A stretch of DNA of 64,000 nt, from positions 248,001-312,000 of the forward strand of contig JUHI01000002.1 of NCBI GenBank assembly GCA_000799755.1, given 5' to 3'. Shown in pieces: positions 1 through 8,616 of this stretch. The stretch's first letter is position 1; each line of letters opens with the position of its first letter. This DNA is from Martinezella tropici. GTDB lineage: Bacteria > Pseudomonadota > Alphaproteobacteria > Rhizobiales > Rhizobiaceae. A program made the position numbers and the translations under genes. The notes under the pieces are model-generated. The model was not told the DNA's origin. It searched no databases and was given only the letters and a program-made list of their open reading frames with translations.

Positions 1-596
1 AATGGCTGAAAAGGCTCGGTATTCAGGGCATGTCGCTGCGCGAGGCAATGCCTTACGTCAGAGGCGAAAAGCGAGGCAGGGTCGCCGCCATCACCTTCGA
101 CGACAGCTATGCCAATGTCTACGAGAATGCTCTGCCCGTGCTCCAGGACTTCGGCTTCACTGCCACGAATTTCGTGGTGGCGAATCAGATCGGCGGCAGC
201 AATGTCTGGGACATTCCCCTCGGCGTGGCGCAGGCGCCATGCATGTCCGTGGAGCAGTTGCGCCACTGGCACAGCCTGGGGCACGAGATAGGGTCGCATA
301 CGCTCGATCACGTTCGCCTGCCGCGATTGCCGATGGAAGAGGCGCGTCGCCAGATCACGCATTCGCGCGAGGTGCTCGAAGATCTGCTGGATGAGGGTAT
401 CTCGTCCTTTTGTTTCCCCTATGGCGACGAAACGCCGCTCGACCGCGTGCTGGCCTATGAGGCCGGTTACAGTGCGGCGACGACGACGCGCCGCGGCCGG
501 GCGCGTCCGGGTGACGATGCGTTCGGTCTGCCGCGCGCGACCGTCCGGCGTAACGACAGCTGGCTGCATTTCGTCAAGAAGTGCGTCATCGGTTAG
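1..596 (+). CDS. Polysaccharide deacetylase family protein, 5'-truncated by window edge
   Basis: The reading frame is open from base 3, upstream of the first ATG at 30, so the gene begins outside the window. The visible part is the NodB-homology domain: the metal-binding TFDDS motif is at about 93-107 and the second motif, HTLDH, at about 297-311, with the Asp and both His expected for zinc-dependent deacetylation. A late FCFPYG block at about 409-426 is also typical of the family. Such enzymes remove N- or O-acetyl groups from cell-surface or exopolysaccharide sugars. The missing N-terminus prevents a call on signal peptide or exact substrate. Family is sure, substrate is not. Confidence 0.85.
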   Translation, partial: WLKRLGIQGMSLREAMPYVRGEKRGRVAAITFDDSYANVYENALPVLQDFGFTATNFVVANQIGGSNVWDIPLGVAQAPCMSVEQLRHWHSLGHEIGSHTLDHVRLPRLPMEEARRQITHSREVLEDLLDEGISSFCFPYGDETPLDRVLAYEAGYSAATTTRRGRARPGDDAFGLPRATVRRNDSWLHFVKKCVIG

Positions 597-609
597 CCGA
601 CCGGCGTGG

Positions 610-978
610 TCAGGGCGCGACGGTGAAGCTGTAGCTGCCGTTGGTCTTGTGGCCATCGGTCGAAAGTACATGCCATTTGACGGTATACTTGCCGGGCGCG
701 AGCGTATCGCTCACGGGTATTGTCAGCGTCTTATCGCCTTCCGCCAACGCAGCCGTGCCAATCTTGATTGCCTTCCTGCCCGGCCCGGTTACCGTCGCGG
801 CGCTGAATTTCAGGTTGAGGCTCTCGGTGAAGCCAAGATCAAGCACCGAAGGCGATTGCTTGATGGTACTATCGGCAGCCGGTGTCGCGGTTTTGAGGTG
901 AGCGTGTGCGAGCGCTTGCTCTGTAAGGGCGAGGATCGTCACGGCTGTGGCGAGAAACAATGTCTTCATCGGAGGCAT
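610..978 (-). CDS. CopC-family periplasmic copper-binding protein
   Basis: A 122-residue protein with a signal peptide of about 24 residues ending in ALA, so the mature protein starts HAHLK. An N-terminal His of this kind is a copper ligand in CopC proteins. The rest is one small beta-sandwich domain ending in the typical HVLSTDGH...G.Y.F pattern, again carrying histidines. It should bind copper in the periplasm for resistance or delivery. The start at 978 is chosen because AAGGA lies about 10 bases upstream; ATG at 969 is an alternative. It is the last gene of a minus-strand group with two or three small proteins, one of them a DUF2946-like cysteine protein, which supports a copper-related context. 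Confidence 0.85.
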   Translation of the reverse strand: MPPMKTLFLATAVTILALTEQALAHAHLKTATPAADSTIKQSPSVLDLGFTESLNLKFSAATVTGPGRKAIKIGTAALAEGDKTLTIPVSDTLAPGKYTVKWHVLSTDGHKTNGSYSFTVAP

Positions 979-1018
979 CTCGGTCTTTCCTTCGGTTTGT
1001 CGGTTGCAGCGACGGCGG

Positions 1019-1282
1019 CTATGGCTGCTTCTTCGACGCGGGCTCCGCAATCGCATGGCCATTGCTATCGCTGAGCGTAAAGCGAGCGTTGCCATGGTCC
1101 TTCGGCGGCGTCGCGGGCGGCATCAGGGTCCAGGTGAAATAGGCGATCAGGCCGCAGACTCCGAGCAGAAAGACGGTCAGGATCGCGGGAATAGACCATT
1201 CCTTCGTAAACATCGGTGTTTCCGGGCGAGATCTAACAGAGGCGTGGCGGCCGGACGCGGTCTTATTGAGCTGTGTCGGCAT
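1019..1282 (-). CDS. Small single-helix membrane protein of unknown function
   Basis: An 87-residue protein with one clear membrane helix at about residues 29-51, a basic Ser/Arg-rich N-terminus and a short hydrophilic tail. Start at 1282 is supported by GGAGG six bases upstream; longer versions lack this. I do not recognise the family. It lies 40 bases upstream of copC and follows a very short ORF with which it overlaps, so it is probably cotranscribed. A role in copper handling or in a respiratory enzyme is only inferred from position. Confidence 0.55.
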   Translation of the reverse strand: MPTQLNKTASGRHASVRSRPETPMFTKEWSIPAILTVFLLGVCGLIAYFTWTLMPPATPPKDHGNARFTLSDSNGHAIAEPASKKQP

Positions 1283-1388
1283 GGTCGCCTCCAAGGCTGT
1301 GCGGCGCGGTCGCAAAGAGGGTGTGGATGTCGGTTGCCTCGGTAGAGTGGGGGCCGAAGGTAGCCCAACGGCATATCGTTCGGATCAT
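1263..1388 (-). CDS. Possible 41-residue small protein, translationally coupled to the next gene
   Basis: A 41-codon frame starts at ATG 1386-1388, preceded by AAGGA at a normal distance, and stops 20 bases inside the next gene, whose start is 1282. The overlap and the good ribosome binding site suggest a real leader or small protein. The product is His/Thr-rich without a membrane helix or recognised motif. Low complexity and GC-rich context mean it could also be chance. Confidence 0.3.
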   Translation of the reverse strand: MIRTICRWATFGPHSTEATDIHTLFATAPHSLGGDHADTAQ

Positions 1389-1542
1389 GGTCGGTTTCCT
1401 TGGGAGGGTTGTCCGGCCTCGTGGCAGAAGCTGCCCGCAAGGCATTTCATGGCAAGGGCGCCTGCGTGTGCGGCACGGGCGGTGATCCACCGGCGGCATG
1501 CAGGCTGCTGACCTGACGAGCGGCATCCGCCGCAAAGCCGGC

Positions 1543-1947
1543 TCAGGCGGGTGTCTGGAAGACCGGCGGTGCGCGTGGGCCGCAATTGGGGGGATAGAGC
1601 TGGCGGCGGAATTCCGTATTCTCGGGAGCGGCCATATCCTGCCGTACGAACGCGAGATGGTCGCACATTTCGGTCGGCGGGTGGGGGAGGAGCGCTGCAG
1701 CGGAAATCCGGCAGGCTTCGCAGCCGAGTACATGTGCCTTGCCGTGTTGCTTGCCGTCAGGCGTCTTCTCGGAGGTGCAGATGACGGGCAGGCTTCCATC
1801 CGGCAGGCTGTACTGAGCAAGCTCGAATGGAGGCAGTTCGGCGGCGCTGGAAATGGCCGGATGATGGGCGAAGCCGAGCGAAAACAACGCGATGGCGCAT
1901 AGAATGCGCGTCAGCCCCTGCGTTGTTGCCAAGATCCGCCTTTGCAC
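1543..1947 (-). CDS. DUF2946-like exported protein
   Basis: A 134-residue protein with a hydrophobic N-terminal segment at about residues 12-32, consistent with a signal peptide or anchor. The central part carries VIC followed some 20 residues later by CEAC, resembling the cysteine pairs of DUF2946 proteins, which often accompany copper genes. Start is GTG at 1947, chosen because AGGAAAG lies six bases upstream. It heads the minus-strand group that ends in copC. The family assignment rests on the cysteine pattern and context and is moderate. Confidence 0.55.
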   Translation of the reverse strand: MQRRILATTQGLTRILCAIALFSLGFAHHPAISSAAELPPFELAQYSLPDGSLPVICTSEKTPDGKQHGKAHVLGCEACRISAAALLPHPPTEMCDHLAFVRQDMAAPENTEFRRQLYPPNCGPRAPPVFQTPA

Positions 1948-2166
1948 GATCTTTCCTCATCATCTGTCTAGATGAAGCAGGTACGACATTCGCCGTTTCA
2001 GCTCAATGCGGCAATTTGGTATCGCAGTCGCCGCGCCCGTTTACATGCCGCGCCGAGGTCGGTTACAGATGATCGCGAGGGCTTGCGCTGGCGGATCGGC
2101 GAGCCTCATATCAGCCAAAGTCGCGCGGCCGGATCATTTTCGGCGCCTGCGCGAAAAGGAATTGGA

Positions 2167-3429
2167 ATGCCCATCGAATCCTGGAAGGGCGGCGAAGTCG
2201 ACGTCGCGGTGATCGGTGCCGGGGCGGCCGGCGTGGGTGCCGCTCGGCAATTGCAATTGCTTCGGCCGGATCTTTCGATCGTCTTGCTCGAAGCCTCCGA
2301 TCGCGTCGGCGGGCGTGCACGCTCGATCCATCCGTTCGGGGCCGATGCGGCCGCGCTCGATCTCGGTTGCGGCTGGCTACATGGCGCGCGCACCAACGCC
2401 TGGACCGGGATTGCCGAAGAGGTCGGCCTCACCGTCGATCGCACGCCTGCCCCCTGGAGCGACGGCGGCCACCGGCTGGAGCAGAATGATGCGGACGCAA
2501 AGGCTGCGGCTGCCGCCGTCAACGATTTCTTCGAACGCGTCGACGACTACAGGGGCAATGATGACGCGGATCTTTCGACCATGCTGTCTCCCGACGATCC
2601 GTGGAGTGAGAGGATCTATGCCGTTGGTGCCTTCATGACCGGGGGAGAGCTCGACAAGTCCTCGGTGATCGATCTCGGCCGCTACGATCCCGGCCCCGGA
2701 CCTGACTGGCGCGTGCGGCAGGGCTACGGCACTCTGGTTGAGACCTTTGGCTTGCCGGTGCCGACCGTTCTGAGCGTCGAGGTGAGCCGCATCGACCATA
2801 GCGGCGCAGACCATATCGTGCTTTCGACGAGCAAGGGGGAGCTGCGGGCAAGGGCCGTCGTCGTCACAGTGTCCACTAACGTGCTGGCCGCCGAACGCAT
2901 CACCTTCTGGCCGCCCCTGCCGGAGAAGATCGAGGCGGCGGCGCGCCTGCCGCTCGGGCTCGCAAACAAGCTCTTCATCCGCATTGCCGACCCCGAGATA
3001 TTTACCGACGATACGCATGTGATGGGATCGAAGCACAGCCGTCGGACCGGAGCCTATCAGTTGAAGCCGTTTGGCGCCTCGGTCATCGAAGCTTATTTTG
3101 CCGCCGATCTCGCGCTCGATCTGGAGCGGCAGGGCATTGATGCGATGTTTGCATTTTCGGTCGAGCAGCTGAAACGTGTCTTCGGCGCGGATATCGGCAA
3201 GACACTGTCGCCGCTTGTTGCCTCGGCCTGGGCGGGAGAGCCCTTCTTCGGCGGCTCTTATTCCTACGCGACGCCCGGCGCTTCCGATCTTCGTAGCGTA
3301 TTGGCGGCGCCCCGTGACGGGCGCTTGTTCTTCGCGGGAGAGGCCTGTTCGAAGGCGCGCTACTCTACCGCGCACGGCGCCTATGAGACCGGCGTTGCCG
3401 CCGCTGAAGCCGTTGCGAAAGCGCTCTGA
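2167..3429 (+). CDS. FAD-dependent amine oxidase (flavin monoamine oxidase family)
   Basis: A 420-residue flavoenzyme. The N-terminal Rossmann motif VIGAGAAGVGAA (residues 15-26) is followed by the acidic end of the second strand (LLEASDRVGGRARS), the standard FAD-binding signature of monoamine oxidases. The C-terminus has the second flavin motif, FFAGEACS...TAHGAYETG. These enzymes oxidise primary or polyamines to imines with release of peroxide. Start at ATG 2167 is preceded by AAGGA; the frame is open farther upstream but without a comparable site. No signal peptide, so cytoplasmic. The gene stands alone, divergent from the copper group, so its amine substrate cannot be guessed. Confidence 0.88.
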   Translation: MPIESWKGGEVDVAVIGAGAAGVGAARQLQLLRPDLSIVLLEASDRVGGRARSIHPFGADAAALDLGCGWLHGARTNAWTGIAEEVGLTVDRTPAPWSDGGHRLEQNDADAKAAAAAVNDFFERVDDYRGNDDADLSTMLSPDDPWSERIYAVGAFMTGGELDKSSVIDLGRYDPGPGPDWRVRQGYGTLVETFGLPVPTVLSVEVSRIDHSGADHIVLSTSKGELRARAVVVTVSTNVLAAERITFWPPLPEKIEAAARLPLGLANKLFIRIADPEIFTDDTHVMGSKHSRRTGAYQLKPFGASVIEAYFAADLALDLERQGIDAMFAFSVEQLKRVFGADIGKTLSPLVASAWAGEPFFGGSYSYATPGASDLRSVLAAPRDGRLFFAGEACSKARYSTAHGAYETGVAAAEAVAKAL

Positions 3430-3490
3430 TGGAAGCTGCATAGGAGGTATAGCCGGCTTCCAGGCAAGAAATAGCGATTCGCCTCATAAT

Positions 3491-3538
3491 TTTACGCAGA
3501 TCGCTCTTAAACTTGCGTGAGAACAGGCGTAAACGCAA
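3491..3538. promoter_or_regulatory. Nested inverted repeats upstream of ilvE
   Basis: TTTACGC at 3491-3497 pairs with GCGTAAA at 3527-3533, and TTGCGT at 3513-3518 pairs with ACGCAA at 3533-3538. The repeats share the core ACGC and sit 83-130 bases before the ilvE start, as expected for an operator of a dimeric regulator. No regulator is identified. Confidence 0.35.
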
Positions 3539-3620
3539 TCAAATACCACCCGATTTGATTTACACCATCCTTCGGGAGATGGGCGGCGAAAGCCGCGACA
3601 AGAGAAGCATTGGAGGAGCC

Positions 3621-4718
3621 ATGAGCAACGGCGAAACTTTAACGTTCGACATCCAGAAAAACCCCAATTCCGCTACGGCGAGCGAACGCGAAGCGCTGCT
3701 GCAGAACCCAGGCTTTGGCCGCGTCTTCACCGATCACATGGTCACGATCCGCTATTCGCAGGATCGCGGCTGGCACAGCGCCAAGATCGAGCCGCGCAAG
3801 GCGCTGGCGCTCGATCCGGCGACCGTGGTGCTTCATTATGCGCAGGAAATCTTCGAAGGCATGAAGGCCTATCATCTGCCTGATGGCGGTGCGGCGCTCT
3901 TCCGCCCGAGCGCCAACGCGCAGCGCTTCCACAATTCGGCCGAACGGCTGGCCATGCCGCCGTTGCCGGAAAAGCTCTTCGTCGAGTCCGTTCGCGAGCT
4001 GGTCAAGATCGATCGCGAGTGGATTCCGACCGCCGAGGGTTCGTCGCTCTATCTCCGGCCATTCATGATCGGTTCGGAAGCGGCGCTCGGCACTAGGCCG
4101 GCGACCGACTACCTCTATTGCGTCGTTGCCTCGCCGGTTGCCTCCTATTTCAAGGGCGGCGCGTCGGCTGTTACGCTTTGGCTCTCCGAGAACTACACGC
4201 GTGCGGCTCCCGGCGGCACCGGTGCGGCCAAGTGCGGCGGCAACTACGCTGCAAGCCTTTCCGCGCTCGCCGAAGGTCAACGCGAGGGCTGCGAGCAGGT
4301 CGTCTTCCTCGATGCCGTCGAAAAGCGCTGGATCGAAGAGCTTGGCGGCATGAACATCTTCTTCGTCTTCAAGGACGGGTCGCTGCAGACGCCGCCGCTG
4401 ACGGGAACGATCCTGCCTGGAATCACCCGCGACTCCCTCATCAAGCTTGGGCGCGACATGGGTCTCACTGTTCGCGAGGAGCCCTATTCGATCGAGCAGT
4501 GGCAGGCCGATGCCGAGAGCGGGCGCCTGAGCGAAGCCTTTGCGTGCGGCACGGCAGCCGTCGTGACGCCAATCGGCAAGCTGAAGGGCCGCAAGCACGG
4601 CTTCACCATCGGCGACGGCAATGCCGGCCCGACCACCCTGCGCCTGAAGGCTGCGCTGACCGACATCCAGTTCGGCCGCGCGCCGGACAAGCATGAGTGG
4701 CTGGACCGCCTGTTTTAA
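3621..4718 (+). CDS. ilvE: Branched-chain amino acid aminotransferase
   Basis: A 365-residue class IV aminotransferase that interconverts leucine, isoleucine and valine with their 2-oxo acids using 2-oxoglutarate/glutamate and PLP. The PLP lysine is K204 in AAKCGGNYA, the BCAT-type signature, and EELGGMNIFF follows some 60 residues later as in the family. Length and ends are normal. ATG 3621 has a strong GGAGGA six bases upstream, so the longer frame from 3513 is rejected. It is monocistronic, with a hairpin after the stop and inverted repeats ahead of it that could be an operator. Confidence 0.95.
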   Translation: MSNGETLTFDIQKNPNSATASEREALLQNPGFGRVFTDHMVTIRYSQDRGWHSAKIEPRKALALDPATVVLHYAQEIFEGMKAYHLPDGGAALFRPSANAQRFHNSAERLAMPPLPEKLFVESVRELVKIDREWIPTAEGSSLYLRPFMIGSEAALGTRPATDYLYCVVASPVASYFKGGASAVTLWLSENYTRAAPGGTGAAKCGGNYAASLSALAEGQREGCEQVVFLDAVEKRWIEELGGMNIFFVFKDGSLQTPPLTGTILPGITRDSLIKLGRDMGLTVREEPYSIEQWQADAESGRLSEAFACGTAAVVTPIGKLKGRKHGFTIGDGNAGPTTLRLKAALTDIQFGRAPDKHEWLDRLF

Positions 4719-4737
4719 GCGGACCACGAGCCGATAT

Positions 4738-4770
4738 CCGGCGGGAAAGGCATATGAACTCTCCCGCCGG
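4738..4770 (+). terminator. Hairpin after ilvE, probable terminator
   Basis: CCGGCGGGA at 4738-4746 pairs perfectly with TCCCGCCGG at 4762-4770 across a 15-base loop, 20 bases after the ilvE stop. There is no good T run, so Rho-independent function is uncertain. Confidence 0.45.
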
Positions 4771-4816
4771 CTCTGACTAAAAAGTTCGCATAGTCACCCG
4801 AACAATCGGAGTTGTT

Positions 4817-5746
4817 ATGATGACCAATGTCAGCGACCGTCCCGGCGCCGCGCCGGGCGAGGAGATCGGCTTTGTCGGTCTCGGCGTCATGGGCCAGCCA
4901 ATGGCTCTCAATCTTGCAAAGGCCGGCGCGAGGCTTGTCGTGTGGAACAGATCGCCGGCAGCCGCCGATCCGCTGCGCGAGGCTGGCGCCGCGGTCGCGG
5001 CAGGTGTCGATGAGGTGTTCGAATGCGCACGCATCGTCATTCTCATGCTGGTCAATGAAGCAGTCCTGGACGAGGTGCTGCTGCGCGGGACGCCGGACTT
5101 CGCCAAGCTGGTCTCCGGCCATATCGTGGTGTCGATGGGCTCCAATCCGCCCGACTATTCGCGCGGGCTCGCCGCCGATATCATCGCTGCTGGTGGACGC
5201 TATGTCGAAGCCCCGGTTTCGGGCTCGCGGAAGCCCGCCGAGATGGGACAGCTCGTGGCCTTGCTTGGCGGCGATGCGGAGGCAATTTCCGAGGTGCGGC
5301 CGCTGCTCGCGCCCATGTGCCGCGAAACGATCCTGTGCGGCCCGGTCGGCAATGCGCTCTTGATGAAGCTCACCGTCAATCTCTATCTCTGCACGATGCT
5401 GGCGGGGCTTGCCGAAGCGGCGCATTTTGCCGAGAGCAACGGGCTCGATCTCAAGACGTTCCAGGCGGCGATCGATTCCGGTCCGATGGCCAGCGATCTG
5501 ACGCGCGTGAAAATTCCAAAACTTGTCGCACAGGATTTTTCAGTGCAGGCGGCAACGGCCGATGCCTTCAACAGCACGAAGCTGATTGCCGAGGCGGCCC
5601 GCGCCGTCGGCATGGCCTCGCCGGTTCTCGATCTTTGCCGGACCCTTTATGGCGAGAGCGTCGAACTCGGTAATGGCCGGCTCGACATGGTGTCGGTGGT
5701 CAAGGCGATCGAGGCCCGCACCGCGGCGCTTGGTCGCCCCTCGTAA
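4817..5746 (+). CDS. NAD(P)-dependent oxidoreductase, 3-hydroxyisobutyrate dehydrogenase family
   Basis: A 309-residue beta-hydroxyacid dehydrogenase. It has the dinucleotide motif GLGVMG (residues 21-26), the substrate-binding APVSGS segment (132-137) and the catalytic lysine K184 in LLMKLTVN. It should reduce or oxidise a small 3-hydroxyacid or an aldehyde/semialdehyde. ATG 4817 follows GGAG. It has a long N-terminal lead of about 16 residues before the first strand. A second family member lies at 10733. The location next to ilvE would fit valine breakdown, but the family is broad and the substrate is unproven. Confidence 0.85.
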   Translation: MMTNVSDRPGAAPGEEIGFVGLGVMGQPMALNLAKAGARLVVWNRSPAAADPLREAGAAVAAGVDEVFECARIVILMLVNEAVLDEVLLRGTPDFAKLVSGHIVVSMGSNPPDYSRGLAADIIAAGGRYVEAPVSGSRKPAEMGQLVALLGGDAEAISEVRPLLAPMCRETILCGPVGNALLMKLTVNLYLCTMLAGLAEAAHFAESNGLDLKTFQAAIDSGPMASDLTRVKIPKLVAQDFSVQAATADAFNSTKLIAEAARAVGMASPVLDLCRTLYGESVELGNGRLDMVSVVKAIEARTAALGRPS

Positions 5747-5809
5747 ACCACGGTGCGATGCCTATGTTGAGTCGAGGTTTCAACAGACATTCCTGAAAGG
5801 AACACGGAT

Positions 5810-6859
5810 ATGTCTGCCCTTAAGGACAGCAATCTTTTTCAACAGCTCGGTTTGAAGCATCCCTTGATCGTCGCGCCGATGGCCGGTGGCCCTTCGTCGG
5901 TGGATCTCACGGCGGCCGCTTCGGCTGCGGGCGCTCTTGGCGCCATGGGCGGCGCCTATTCCAATGCTGCGGCCATCGAAGCCTTTGCAGCTCAGGTGCG
6001 CCAGCAGACCGACAAGCCGTTTTCGATCAATCTCTTCATCCCGCATTCGATCCCGGAAGTCGCGGCTGATCGTATCGAGCGCGCCGTGGAGGCGACCGCG
6101 CGATATCGTCAGGAGTTGGAGCTATCTTCTCCCCAGCTTGGCCTTCCCTATGAAGAGGATTTCGACGCACAGTTCGAAGCCGTGTTGCGCATCAAGCCGG
6201 CGTGCCTGAGCTTCGTCTTCGGCCTGCTGCCCGCCGATCATGTCCGCGAGGCAAAGAGGGCCGGCATTCCGCTGATCGGCACGGCGACGACGCTTGAGGA
6301 GGCAAGGGCGCTGGAAGAGAGCGGCGTAGATGCGATCACGCTGCAAGGCTACGAGGCCGGTGGCCATCGCGGGATTTTCGATGCCAGGGCAGCCGATCCG
6401 GAAATCGGCATTCATGATCTCCTGACCCAATCCGTCGGCACCATTCGCCTGCCGCTGATCGCCGCCGGCGGCATCATGACGGCGGGCGATATTCGCACGG
6501 CGCTGCAGGCGGGCGCGCAGGCCGTCCAGATGGGGACAGCCTTCCTTGCCTGCTCCGAAGCCGGGACATCGGCGCCCTATCGCAAGAGGCTTCTCGAAAC
6601 GCCGGACCGCAAGACGCGGACGACGCGCGCCTTTTCGGGCCGTTTTGCCCGCGGCATCGAGAATCGCTTCATGGATGAGATGGATGGGAAGCCTGACGCC
6701 ATTCTGCCCTTTCCGGCGCAGAACAAGTTCACCCGGGACATTCGCGGCGCATCGACGGCGAAGGGATCGCCGGATTTCCTGTCTCTCTGGTCGGGAACTG
6801 GCAAGGGCGAGCTTTGGCAGGGCAGCGCCGCCGAATTGATCGGTCGCCTTTTCGCCTGA
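5810..6859 (+). CDS. Nitronate monooxygenase (NMO family, FMN-dependent)
   Basis: A 349-residue TIM-barrel flavoprotein resembling 2-nitropropane dioxygenases. The start APMAGG, the catalytic-site segment GYEAGGHRG with H186, the phosphate-binding AAGGI and the late QMGTAFLACSEAG are all in family order. Such enzymes oxidise propionate 3-nitronate and related toxic nitronates with oxygen. Start at 5810 follows an AAAGGA site. It lies 63 bases after the oxidoreductase gene on the same strand and may be cotranscribed. Many family members have untested substrates, so 'nitronate' is a family name here. Confidence 0.88.
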   Translation: MSALKDSNLFQQLGLKHPLIVAPMAGGPSSVDLTAAASAAGALGAMGGAYSNAAAIEAFAAQVRQQTDKPFSINLFIPHSIPEVAADRIERAVEATARYRQELELSSPQLGLPYEEDFDAQFEAVLRIKPACLSFVFGLLPADHVREAKRAGIPLIGTATTLEEARALEESGVDAITLQGYEAGGHRGIFDARAADPEIGIHDLLTQSVGTIRLPLIAAGGIMTAGDIRTALQAGAQAVQMGTAFLACSEAGTSAPYRKRLLETPDRKTRTTRAFSGRFARGIENRFMDEMDGKPDAILPFPAQNKFTRDIRGASTAKGSPDFLSLWSGTGKGELWQGSAAELIGRLFA

Positions 6860-6872
6860 TAATCCGCCCAAA

Positions 6873-6899
6873 AAGAAAGGAGCCGGCAAGCCGGCTCCT
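6873..6899 (-). terminator. Rho-independent terminator of gapR
   Basis: AGGAGCCGG at 6878-6886 and CCGGCTCCT at 6891-6899 form a perfect 9-bp stem with a 4-base loop. On the minus strand it is followed by TTTCTTTTTG, so it ends the gapR transcript; it may also stop the convergent plus-strand gene. Confidence 0.85.
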
Positions 6900-6930
6900 G
6901 ATCATCTTGCAAGGCTGATACGAGCCTTGA

Positions 6931-7182
6931 TTATTCCATGCCGAGTGCGGCCATGTAGGTCTGCAGGATGGATTCTTCTTCCAGGCGCTCGTTCGCGTCC
7001 TTCTTGCGAAGGCGGATGATGGTGCGGATCGCCTTGGTGTCGTAGCCACGGCCCTTGGCCTCGCCCATGACGTCCTTGATATCGGAGCCAATCGCGGCCT
7101 TTTCTTCTTCGAGGCGCTCGATGCGCTCGATGAATTGACGGAGTTCCGCCGCGGCCACGTTCTCGACGCTGTTCTCTTCCAT
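6931..7182 (-). CDS. gapR: GapR family (DUF2312) nucleoid-associated DNA-binding protein
   Basis: An 83-residue, highly charged, helical protein with an N-terminal coiled coil (about residues 10-40) and a basic segment containing [14 protein letters not shown] and RLRKK. This is the DUF2312 pattern. In Caulobacter GapR binds overtwisted AT-rich DNA ahead of forks and polymerases and stimulates topoisomerases; it is essential or important for growth there. ATG 7182 has TTAGGAGA upstream. Length is the same as in relatives. It ends with a strong terminator and is separate from the DUF1244 gene upstream. Confidence 0.9.
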   Translation of the reverse strand: MEENSVENVAAAELRQFIERIERLEEEKAAIGSDIKDVMGEAKGRGYDTKAIRTIIRLRKKDANERLEEESILQTYMAALGME

Positions 7183-7354
7183 GCACTTCTCCTAAAGGGT
7201 CTCAAAGGGGTCGCTTGCAGCCCGTCGCGGATGAGATCGGCCAGTCGCCGACACGGCACATCGCTTCATGGCTTGCGCGGTATTTCGAATTCGATCGGGC
7301 AGTTGACGTGCCGCGAATGGCGCGCAAGGTCAAGCCGAATTGGTGAAGGGAGCG

Positions 7355-7660
7355 TTAATCTTTCGGCTTGTTCTGCTCGAAAGCGGCTTTTTGCACAGGC
7401 GAGGCTTCCTTCTGGTGCAGGTTTTTCCAATCCTCGTAGGGCATGCCGTAGATCGCTTCGCGGGACTCGTCCTTGCTGACGGGTAGTCCTGCCTCTTCGG
7501 CGGCTTCGCGATACCAGTTGGAGAGGCAGTTGCGGCAGAAACCGGCAAGGTTCATCAGGTCGATGTTCTGAACGTCGCTGCGCTCGCGCAAATGTGCCAC
7601 GAGGCGGCGGAATGCGGCGGCTTCAAGCTCGGTCTCCTGTTGCCTGGTGAGTGTGGTCAT
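7355..7660 (-). CDS. DUF1244 family protein
   Basis: A 101-residue cytoplasmic protein matching DUF1244: an N-terminal helical segment with LxxxAFRRLVAHL, the block NIDLMNLAGFCRNCLSNWY with two cysteines, and a C-terminal YGMPYEDWK. Function is unknown; the family is widespread in proteobacteria. Start at 7660 is supported by AAGGAGAT. It is 28 bases downstream of the N-formylglutamate amidohydrolase gene and probably in one transcript with it. Confidence 0.85.
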   Translation of the reverse strand: MTTLTRQQETELEAAAFRRLVAHLRERSDVQNIDLMNLAGFCRNCLSNWYREAAEEAGLPVSKDESREAIYGMPYEDWKNLHQKEASPVQKAAFEQNKPKD

Positions 7661-7688
7661 TTCGGATCTCCTTGGTTCGCTCGCCGCT

Positions 7689-8483
7689 TCATGCCTCATA
7701 AGGGCCGGTGCGCGAAGGATAGCGTTTGTATTCGTGCAGGGCCGGATCGGCATTGATCTCGGCGAAGATCGGCGCGAGGCGGTCGGCCCATTCGACAGTG
7801 CCGGCCTCATCGCCGATCAGGTCCTGACGGACCTCCAGCAACGCATGCGGAATGCCCTTCATCATGCAATGCCGGAACATCGTGTCGTTGCGCAGGGCGC
7901 CGTCGTAAGGCTCGTTGTCTCCAATCACCAGATCGGTATCGGCGCCAAGCTTTGCAAGAAGCGGCAAGACGGCGCGTTCGTCGCTGTCCCAGAGTACGCT
8001 TGCATGCCAGGGGCGCGGCACACCCTTCCAGGCAGGCGTGAAGGAGTGCATCGAGAAGACCAGAGGCGCCTTGCCCGTCGCTTCGGCTACGGCTGATATC
8101 GTCTCGTCGACCGCCTTGTGATAGGGCCGGTGGAAGGCCTCGATGCGATAGTTCCACTCCTCATCCGTGATCGGATGATTGCCCGGTATGATCGCGCCGT
8201 CCGAGATCTTCATGATGAGCGTCGGGTCGTCCTCGCCGCGGTTCGGATCGATCAGCAGGCGGGAAAAGCCGCCGAGCACGCCCGGCACCCCAAGCTTTTC
8301 GCACAAATGGCGGCACAGGCTTTCGATGCCGATGTCATAGGCGATGTGGCGGGAAAAGGCGGCTTCCGGCAGGCCAAGGCTGCCATAGCGCGCGGGCAAA
8401 TGTCGCATGGCGTGGTCGCCGAGAATGACCATGCCTTTGTCACGATTGCCGGGTATGCATTCAAACGGTGTGAAATCGGTCAT
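7689..8483 (-). CDS. N-formylglutamate amidohydrolase family protein
   Basis: A 264-residue protein of the N-formylglutamate amidohydrolase family (zinc hydrolase related to carboxypeptidases). Visible landmarks are GDHAMRHLP near the N-terminus, the EDDPTLI block, and FSMHSFTP and GDNEPYDG in the second half, with the His, Asp and Glu residues expected to hold zinc. The classical reaction frees formate and glutamate at the end of histidine degradation, but no hut genes are present here, so this stand-alone copy may act on another N-acyl amino acid. No clear ribosome binding site precedes the ATG at 8483. Confidence 0.8.
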   Translation of the reverse strand: MTDFTPFECIPGNRDKGMVILGDHAMRHLPARYGSLGLPEAAFSRHIAYDIGIESLCRHLCEKLGVPGVLGGFSRLLIDPNRGEDDPTLIMKISDGAIIPGNHPITDEEWNYRIEAFHRPYHKAVDETISAVAEATGKAPLVFSMHSFTPAWKGVPRPWHASVLWDSDERAVLPLLAKLGADTDLVIGDNEPYDGALRNDTMFRHCMMKGIPHALLEVRQDLIGDEAGTVEWADRLAPIFAEINADPALHEYKRYPSRTGPYEA

Positions 8484-8590
8484 GCGGATTGTCGGTTATT
8501 GAAATTTTCAACTCTTTGTTTGATTGCATGTGTGGATGGAAGGTGCAAGGTTCGCAACTTCGATCGGATCAAGAGCGGCGCATGGTGCCG

Positions 8591-8616
8591 TTACCGTCTC
8601 GTGATGAAAATATAAT
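8591..8616 (+). promoter_or_regulatory. Putative promoter of the DUF1036-pyk operon
   Basis: A perfect TATAAT lies at 8611-8616, about 80 bases before the DUF1036 start. The -35 element is weak (TTACCG-like at 8591). If used, transcription starts near 8622, which rules out little but agrees with translation from GTG 8697. Confidence 0.4.
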
